A stretch of 64,000 nucleotides of DNA from an uncultured Gilliamella sp. (lineage in GTDB: Bacteria > Pseudomonadota > Gammaproteobacteria > Enterobacterales > Orbaceae), in the NCBI GenBank assembly GCA_946482005.1, contig CAMLPV010000004.1:1-64000 (forward strand). Direction: 5' to 3'. Numbering within the stretch: position 1 is the first letter of the stretch; each line of letters begins with the position of its first letter. Position numbers and translations under genes: made by a program. A model generated the notes under the pieces. That model made no database searches, was not told the DNA's origin, and saw nothing but the letters and a program-made list of their open reading frames with translations. Positions 59,187-64,000 of the stretch are shown one piece after another.

Positions 59187-59887
59187 TATTAAAATAATCT
59201 TGATCCTGTAATTAACTAATTGAAATATAAATATATTTAGATAGCGTTATTTTCTTATTAAAATAAAATAATTATTAATCAATATTTTAAGTTAGGATGA
59301 TTTTAAGGTTGATCCAGAGATATTATTAGAGGAAAAGAATAAATGCTCTATGGTGATTTCCACCATGCAGGTATTACATTTGCAATCTGCTAAAAAGTCA
59401 GCAGGTTTATTACATTTATTCGAGTTACTCAACCATAGCTATTTGGTTACCCATTTAGTAATAGCAGTCAAAAAAATTATTTCAATTCGCGGTTATACGT
59501 ATAAATGGGGACGGGTGATTTTTAGGATGCTTCGTTATGAACTTTTGACCCACCCTCCCAGCTATAAGGATTGTCACTGTGTGAAAAGAAACCAATATTT
59601 ATAAGCTGTAAAGATTTTATTGATATCACTATGGGTACAAAAAGCACCAAAAAGCCCTGTTGTAAAGATATTTTTAAAATTCTTCTCTTGGCTAGGTTAT
59701 AGTTCCTTGAGTCCATAAAAACAGAGCGCAATTTTGCGCCCTTTGATTTTATTGATAAAAAGGCAATAGATAACTTAGCAGTAATTGCTTACATTCATTT
59801 ACACAAAAAACCAGATTAATACAGCTATATTGTATAAACTATATACATGTTCACAATGGATATAATGCCACAATGTGAGGATGTAGT
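59187..59887. other. 700 bases without a confident gene
   Basis: The region between the iterons and the PAAR gene has only weak reading frames: 59350-59604 (84 residues, plus), 59522-59731 (69 residues, minus) and a 23-residue frame at 59631-59702 that begins MGTKSTKKPCC. None looks like a known protein. A palindrome with a GCGCAA stem sits at 59726-59739. The sequence just before 59888 contains the PAAR gene's promoter and ribosome site (GAGGATG). Confidence 0.4.
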
Positions 59888-61138
59888 ATGAGTAAGCAAG
59901 TAGCTATTTTGGGTGATGCAACTAATTATGGTGGTAGGATTATCACGGCGTCAGGTCAGGGGTATAGTGATGGTGCTCAAATTGCTCTATTAGGTGATTT
60001 AGTTTCCTGTCCTAAATGCAATAGCACAGGCAGAATTATAGAGGGAGCAGACAACTTTATTATCGATGGTAAACCCGTTGCCTATGATGGCTGTATTGTT
60101 GCGTGTAAATGCTCGCCTGTTGGTGGTCATAGGATTTTAGCGTTAAAAAGCACTATGTATGTTGGGGTCGGTAGTGGTGGTGGCTCTGTTCAATCGAATT
60201 CGTTTGCAGGTAATCAAAAACAATTGAGTTCCGCGAATGATGACCAAAACAATTTAATTAGAATTGACGCGCGCCGTTTATTACAATGCGCTGATGAATT
60301 ATGTGAAAAGCACTTATATCATGATGATATTAAGCAGGCGTTCAAGCAAGAAGTCGAAGCGTTTGCTAATGATATTGTTGAAAAGGTAGACAGCGGTACA
60401 ATGACGTATGAGCAAGGCGCTGAAAAAATCAAGAAAGAAGAAAAAAGCCTGAAAGAACAAGCGTTTAAGTGGCTAAAATATGGGCTGTCTATTTTTGGTG
60501 GAGCGGGATTAACTGAGGCAGGAGTCGCCCTTTGTTATACGGGATTGGGATGCATTATCGGCGCACCAATGATAGCTCATGGATTAAACGGCATTTATGA
60601 GGGTAGTGCAGGCGTTGTTAATAGTGTAATGAATGAAATTGATGGTGGGGATCGTAGTGAAGAAGTAGATGGTCCACTAAGAGAATTATATAAATCTGGC
60701 GCTGAGGCACTGGGATTTGATGCATCAGTAGGTAGCATAGCCTATGATATAGCTGATCTGAGTGGATCATTGTATAGTAAATTAAAATTAGTGCCAAAAA
60801 TAACAGAAATTGGAACGCCAATAAAAAAATTATGGTACTACGGACGTCAGGATTTAGTTAGATATTATACAACAATGAAAAAAGCAGCTTTGGGCGCTGA
60901 GATAGTCTCTGATACAATTTCATTGGGGACAATTATTACTAATGTTGTAAATACTTTCATTTATGATAAAGAGAATGATCAGCCAGCTTTAGTGGTTCCT
61001 GAACCAGAGAAAATCACAAATGTAGGTGAATTAGCGGATAGCTGTCAAATAGTTATAGTTATCACATTTGCTGATGAAGAACCGCCACACTATTATTTGT
61101 GTACGCGCCCTAATGGGGAACAATATAAAATTGAATAA
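59888..61138 (+). CDS. PAAR-domain type VI effector with DUF4225-like C-terminus
   Basis: A 416-residue protein. Residues 1-90 form a PAAR domain (start SKQVAILGDATNYGG, with a metal-type CPKC and CKCSPVGGHRIL), which caps the type VI secretion spike. A low-complexity linker (about 95-115) is followed by a helical region with a hydrophobic, glycine-rich stretch (GAGLTEAGVALCYTGLG, near 200) and an end that resembles DUF4225 proteins (GPLRELYKSGAEALG, LVRYYTTMKKAALGAEI). The C-terminus is therefore probably a membrane-acting toxin, but its activity is not known. A small membrane-protein gene follows by 15 bases. No type VI structural genes are in the window. Confidence 0.83.
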   Translation: MSKQVAILGDATNYGGRIITASGQGYSDGAQIALLGDLVSCPKCNSTGRIIEGADNFIIDGKPVAYDGCIVACKCSPVGGHRILALKSTMYVGVGSGGGSVQSNSFAGNQKQLSSANDDQNNLIRIDARRLLQCADELCEKHLYHDDIKQAFKQEVEAFANDIVEKVDSGTMTYEQGAEKIKKEEKSLKEQAFKWLKYGLSIFGGAGLTEAGVALCYTGLGCIIGAPMIAHGLNGIYEGSAGVVNSVMNEIDGGDRSEEVDGPLRELYKSGAEALGFDASVGSIAYDIADLSGSLYSKLKLVPKITEIGTPIKKLWYYGRQDLVRYYTTMKKAALGAEIVSDTISLGTIITNVVNTFIYDKENDQPALVVPEPEKITNVGELADSCQIVIVITFADEEPPHYYLCTRPNGEQYKIE

Positions 61139-61153
61139 TATAAAGGATTATCG

Positions 61154-61462
61154 ATGCTAATTATTTTTTATTATTTTTTATCTATAGCAACTTTATTAGC
61201 GTGTTATTATTTTCGTCGCGCTCGTTTTACAGAACAGGATTATAAATATAACAAACCGTTAAGATGGAAGCGACGAATTCTGATAATTTGGACATACTTG
61301 TTTGCAGCAATTCACGGTAGCATTTGTTTTAGGGAAAATCTTTTCACTAATATAGATAATGATTATATTAGGGCATCAGCAGGATTTTTTATGGTTGTAT
61401 ATATATTTGCAGTGCTGTGGGCAGAAGAAATTACCCACCCTTTCGATAAAAAGAAAAAATAG
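61154..61462 (+). CDS. Small membrane protein, candidate immunity protein
   Basis: A 102-residue protein with three predicted membrane segments (about 1-18, 43-60 and 75-92) and a basic C-terminus (DKKKK). It starts 15 bases after the PAAR effector and is followed by a terminator, so the two form an operon. By position and membrane nature it is the likely immunity protein against a membrane-targeting effector. I do not recognise the family. Confidence 0.7.
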   Translation: MLIIFYYFLSIATLLACYYFRRARFTEQDYKYNKPLRWKRRILIIWTYLFAAIHGSICFRENLFTNIDNDYIRASAGFFMVVYIFAVLWAEEITHPFDKKKK

Positions 61463-61482
61463 CAATCGAATTAACAAACAAT

Positions 61483-61506
61483 AACCGCCTAAATGGCGGT
61501 TTTTTG
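61483..61506 (+). terminator. Terminator after the immunity gene
   Basis: AACCGCC pairs with GGCGGTT around TAAAT, followed by TTTTT. The same CCGCCTAAATGGCGG core recurs after the Doc gene at 62340. Confidence 0.9.
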
Positions 61507-61583
61507 TCATTTGTATTTTTGTGCTTTACTTTCACAAATTTACACAAATTGTTGTATTGCTACTTCAAGTTGACTATAATCGT

Positions 61584-61636
61584 TACATGTTACGGGTATA
61601 CATGTTACAAATTCACAACTAGACCTGTAACATGTA
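61584..61636. promoter_or_regulatory. Candidate operator of the toxin-antitoxin unit
   Basis: TACATGTTAC occurs at 61584-61593 and 61599-61608 and as its reverse complement GTAACATGTA at 61627-61636, just upstream of the antitoxin ATG. Such repeated palindromic half-sites are typical of operators bound by the antitoxin or toxin-antitoxin complex. Binding is inferred. Confidence 0.7.
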
Positions 61637-61651
61637 TATGGAGGATGTAAT

Positions 61652-61825
61652 ATGAATGTAGCGCTAAAAAGACAAAATTGCTTAAGCAATATACCACAAA
61701 GGGATGGTAAAGTAGCTCATCCCAAACCGTCTGTTGGTGTGCCACATATTGAACGAGTGACACAGGCTGCCACAATCGCTTGTATTCGTTATAAAAAAAC
61801 AATAGAAGAGTTAGCTAAAGTATAA
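61652..61825 (+). CDS. Short antitoxin-like protein upstream of Doc
   Basis: A 57-residue protein, too short for the usual gene lists, with an excellent ribosome site (GGAGG, seven bases before the ATG). It begins MNVALKRQN and ends with a helical stretch (RYKKTIEELAKV). It lies two bases before the Doc toxin gene, so it is almost certainly translated with it. It has no clear Phd-type DNA-binding fold, so it may belong to another antitoxin family. The role is inferred from position and from the operator-like repeats upstream. Confidence 0.75.
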   Translation: MNVALKRQNCLSNIPQRDGKVAHPKPSVGVPHIERVTQAATIACIRYKKTIEELAKV

Positions 61826-61827
61826 AA

Positions 61828-62325
61828 ATGAGCTTAGAGGATTATGGAGAAGTTGTTGATGGAGTTAACTACTTAACCGTAGGTGATCTGAAGTTCATTA
61901 ATTATTTTGTTATTCAAAGGTATACGCCTGAAGAACCCATTTCAATTCTAAAACCAAATGAGTTGGCGTCTTTACAAGCCAGACCCGCAATGCATCGATA
62001 TTATAATCAAACCGATGATATATTTGAATTAGCTTCTGTTTTAATTGAAAGTATTGTTTTGAACCATTGTTTTGCTAATGGAAATAAAAGAACTGCATTT
62101 GTTGCAGGGTATATATTTCTATTACTCAATGGTTACGAACTTACCGCGCCATCAGAAGATGTCATAGAGATGATGGTTGGTGTTGCGGAAAAAACTTTTG
62201 ATGCGGCGGATTTGGAGCGATGGCTTGCATATTGGTCAAGAGATTTTGATGCTAGAATTTTGTGCACTCCAGTAGAGGAATTTCCACTAGATTTTATTAA
62301 GGATTTAAATGCCAACAGGGCATAA
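61828..62325 (+). CDS. doc: Doc-type (Fic family) toxin
   Basis: A 165-residue Fic-fold protein of the death-on-curing group. The active-site motif is HCFANGNKRTAF (H80-R88): the lysine-arginine version (NKR) of Doc, a kinase that phosphorylates EF-Tu, rather than the GNGR of AMP-transferring Fic enzymes. The start is the ATG at 61828, two bases after the short upstream gene. A terminator follows. Such modules stabilise mobile elements. Confidence 0.9.
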   Translation: MSLEDYGEVVDGVNYLTVGDLKFINYFVIQRYTPEEPISILKPNELASLQARPAMHRYYNQTDDIFELASVLIESIVLNHCFANGNKRTAFVAGYIFLLLNGYELTAPSEDVIEMMVGVAEKTFDAADLERWLAYWSRDFDARILCTPVEEFPLDFIKDLNANRA

Positions 62326-62339
62326 ACTTTTACTAAACC

Positions 62340-62362
62340 ACCGCCTAAATGGCGGTTTTTTT
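62340..62362 (+). terminator. Terminator after the Doc gene
   Basis: ACCGCC pairs with GGCGGT around TAAAT and is followed by seven T. The stem-loop is the same as that at 61483, which suggests duplication or a common modular terminator. Confidence 0.9.
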
Positions 62363-62403
62363 GTGCCTAAAATTCATAAACATTCAATTTTAGAAAATCT
62401 CAA

Positions 62404-62486
62404 TTAGAAATGAGTTTTAGAGGGTATCAGGTGGTTATCATGGTTTCACCTCGGTTCATCCCTGTGTGACTAGAACTCATTTCTAA
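62404..62486 (+). ncRNA. Candidate structured RNA or leader (17-base inverted repeat)
   Basis: TTAGAAATGAGTTTTAG (62404-62420) pairs with CTAGAACTCATTTCTAA (62470-62486), 17 pairs with one G-U. The 49-base interior can form further stems: AGGG with CCCT and AGGTG with CACCT around a 13-base loop. The outer stem ends just before the AAGGGA ribosome site of a tiny frame at 62498. It may be a leader control element or a small antisense RNA, perhaps of the phage C4 kind. The fold is predicted by eye. Confidence 0.5.
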
Positions 62487-62497
62487 GGGAGAAAACA

Positions 62498-62533
62498 ATG
62501 GAATTAGTTTTAGAAATTATTGAACAGGACTAA
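62498..62533 (+). CDS. 11-codon leader-like frame
   Basis: ATG at 62498 with AAGGGAGA upstream, encoding MELVLEIIEQD and a stop at 62531-62533, four bases before the methylase-fragment start. It could be a leader peptide or simply the head of a decayed gene. Weak support. Confidence 0.3.
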   Translation: MELVLEIIEQD

Positions 62534-62537
62534 TACA

Positions 62538-62693
62538 TTGAAAAAGTACAATAAAGCACCTCTGCCATTTCAAGGGCAGAAACGCAACTATTTAAAAATA
62601 TTTAATCGGGAACTGCAAAAATTATGTAGTTTCGTTAAATTAAAACAGTTATCATTCATAATGAAGACAACTCACAAATCCCTTTCATGGGGT
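62538..62693 (+). pseudogene. DNA adenine methylase fragment
   Basis: From TTG at 62538 the frame reads APLPFQGQKRNYLKIF, the N-terminal motif seen in phage-type DNA methyltransferases, continues through NRELQKL and then turns into unrelated sequence that ends in a stop at 62691-62693. The catalytic and target domains are absent. It is a remnant, probably cut by deletion. The family is named from the PLPF(x)GQKR motif only. Confidence 0.55.
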
Positions 62694-62737
62694 TGAATTT
62701 AAAAATATCACTTCAATAATTTGAAGTAAGTTAGAAA

Positions 62738-62941
62738 ATGAATAAAGCAGAAAAGAAAAAGATAAATCGCTATTTTCATGGTGTTCCCAAAATAAGACTA
62801 ATCGTATCGATTGAATAATCAATAGTTGATGAAATAGACGACCTTATTAAACATGATAGATGTCATCCAGCCAGTAAAAACCGTTCGGAGTTTGTAAGAT
62901 TGTCGATAATGGATAAGCTGGATAGGAGTAAGAGAAAATGA
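62738..62941 (+). pseudogene. Ribbon-helix-helix regulator gene broken by a stop
   Basis: The frame from ATG at 62738 reads a basic start, KIRLIVSIE, then an in-frame TAA at 62816-62818, then continues open as SIVDEIDDLIKH and SKNRSEFVRLSIMDKL, to a TGA that overlaps the next gene's ATG (62938). Beta-strand plus two helices with NRSEFVR is the ribbon-helix-helix pattern. One change of CAA (Gln) to TAA would explain the stop. A small DNA-binding regulator is therefore lost. Confidence 0.65.
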
Positions 62942-63651
62942 ACACAAAAAAGAAAGATAATATTATTGTAAGTATCATTATAACCGTTTTATTGTTTTCA
63001 GCTATTTTAGGTTTGATTTGGTTATATAGTCCTGATGCGTTTAAGCATGTAAAAGAAATGAGATTCAATGATTGGGGCGATTTTTTAGGTGGTACTTTTG
63101 GTACTGTAGCTTTGTTTTGGCTCATATTGGGCTATATGCTTCAAAAGCAAGAATTACAGCAAAACACTGAAGCTTTAAAGCTTCAAGCTGAAGAATTAAA
63201 AAATACTGTTGAAGAATATAGGCATATGGTTGAAGTAAATAATCAGCAGTTTTTATTGTATAAAAAAGAGCTAGATATTTTAAATTCACCTAATCTAATA
63301 ATTGATTTGACTTACTCTTATCATTATGACCAAGAACATATGTTAAGTTTAGTTGAGTTACATATTAATATCAAAAATGTTGGAGGAGAGGCTCAGAATA
63401 TTAAAATCAAGATAAAGAATGTAGACGGAGAATGTGAAATCGGTAATTTAAAATGAGGAGAGAATATATTAAGATCCACTTGTATTGAATTTGAAAAATT
63501 ACATTTAAGCAATGAGTTATTTATTTCACGAGCTTTAATTGAATATAGTTATTTGATGGATAATCGAATTGAAAATATAAAAATAATGGAAGATATAAAA
63601 CTAGATAATTCAGTTTTAGAATACTTAGAAATTGTTAATAGTATAGTATAG
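62938..63651 (+). pseudogene. Two-helix membrane/coiled-coil protein, broken by TGA
   Basis: The open frame runs to TGA at 63454-63456 (172 residues): two membrane helices (about 9-29 and 49-66; the WGDFLGGTFGTVALFW motif), a coiled coil (70-105) and a beta-rich part. After the TGA the same frame stays open for 65 more codons (GENILRSTCIEF...) to TAG at 63649-63651, so the TGA looks like a point change within a longer gene of about 237 codons. The N-terminal pattern resembles putative phage abortive-infection proteins. It starts inside the end of the ribbon-helix-helix gene (ATGA overlap). Confidence 0.55.
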
Positions 63652-63695
63652 AGCTAATTTCATGTATGAAAATTTACAATATATAGTAATACATA

Positions 63696-63730
63696 ATTAA
63701 AATTTACTACTATATGTAGTAAATTTTAAT
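63696..63730. repeat. 15-base-pair A/T-rich hairpin
   Basis: ATTAAAATTTACTAC is followed by TATAT and its exact reverse complement GTAGTAAATTTTAAT. It lies 45 bases after the last frame and may be a transcription end or a protein-binding palindrome; the G/C content is too low for a normal terminator. The rest of 63731-64000 is A/T-rich with no gene seen. Confidence 0.6.
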
Positions 63731-64000
63731 ATCAACCGATTAAAAAACAAGCAAACAAACCAAGAGGAGAAAAATATTTTTTAAGAGCACTTTTTCACTG
63801 GTTGATTCATTACAAAATTAAGGCGATTATACAAATCTGATCATAAACTGAATTACTTGAAATTTAATTTATTTAAAAATCATAGAGTTAAAAATAATGT
63901 TTATTAAAATCAGATCGTAAATCAAATGACAGCATTTTTACGGCGTTACTAAAGTTAAATAATACATAGCAACCAAAATTGTATTTAAAGGGCTTAGAGC

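Larger units (their letters stand above)
57396..64000. mobile_element. Integrated element next to tRNA-Ala (left end)
   Basis: From the tRNA-Ala 3' end to the right edge the content is typical of a satellite-phage-like or genomic island: P4-type integrase, iterons, PAAR effector with immunity gene, Doc toxin-antitoxin module and broken phage-like genes. Housekeeping genes stop at secF. No second copy of the tRNA-Ala 3' end is found up to 64000, so the right end lies outside the window. Confidence 0.8.

Noticed and set aside
59350-59604. 84-residue frame on the plus strand
   Set aside because: No ribosome site, odd composition and no recognisable motif; overlaps an equally weak minus-strand frame.
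59522-59731. 69-residue frame on the minus strand
   Set aside because: No recognisable domain or ribosome site; probably chance or gene debris in the element.
63454-63456. TGA as selenocysteine or recoded tryptophan
   Set aside because: No suitable hairpin directly after it, no selenoprotein family likeness, and the neighbouring gene is broken by a TAA, so decay is simpler.
57472-64000. Second copy of the tRNA-Ala 3' end (attR)
   Set aside because: Looked for the GGTTCGATCC...TGGCTCCACCA end; no repeat found up to the window edge.

Overview
The window looks like a chromosome segment of a low-GC gammaproteobacterium, most probably an Orbaceae bee-gut symbiont of the Gilliamella type. The evidence is enterobacterial-type gene content and order (5S-tRNA-Asp-tRNA-Trp-maoP-yifB, znuBC/znuA-mepM, tolB-pal-cpoB-tRNA-Lys, aspS-nudB, yajC-secD-secF) combined with strong A+T bias, and a complete ascorbate (ula) utilisation locus. 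The genus is an inference from gene content; no database was consulted.

Layout. 1-240: end of an rRNA operon with two tRNAs. 371-9668: maoP, yifB/comM, the Zur-regulated zinc importer znuABC, and cell-wall genes mepM and mrcB, then mutM. 10102-13056: tolB-pal-cpoB and tRNA-Lys, without tolQRA. 13411-15600: a Fur-box-preceded TonB receptor. 15727-18540: pepT and an AbgT-family transporter. 18825-23844: a citrate-to-2-oxoglutarate operon (mitochondrial-type aconitase, isocitrate dehydrogenase, citrate synthase) preceded by a double ARG box. 23974-25512: murJ. 25808-32700: the ula locus (ulaG, ulaR divergent from ulaAB-C-F-D-E) with a perfect CRP site and repeated operator motifs. 33034-39000: a membrane protein, dusC-moeB, and an amidohydrolase/DUF3100 transporter cluster. 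39243-47323: aspS, nudB, ubiD, a Sel1 protein and ppc. 47675-53820: nuoJKLMN only. 54010-57270: yajC-secD-secF.

From 57396 (tRNA-Ala) to the right edge lies an integrated element: P4-type integrase, 10-bp phased iterons around an A/T-only tract, a PAAR-DUF4225 type VI effector with a candidate immunity protein, a Doc-type toxin with a short antitoxin, a long inverted repeat that should fold as RNA, and a decayed end (methylase fragment, ribbon-helix-helix gene and membrane/coiled-coil gene each broken by a stop). No second copy of the tRNA-Ala end is visible, so the element continues beyond 64000.

Most notable: (1) the nuoJKLMN genes stand without nuoA-I, and the glutamates, lysines and histidines that complex I needs for proton pumping are replaced in NuoK, NuoM and partly NuoL, while all frames stay open; NuoN carries a roughly 158-residue Asn/Thr-rich periplasmic insertion. 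(2) The aconitase-ICDH-citrate synthase operon appears to be under ArgR control, and the ICDH has NAD-type residues at several cofactor-specificity positions. (3) The tRNA-Ala element has an unusual repeat-based control region and effector/toxin cargo.
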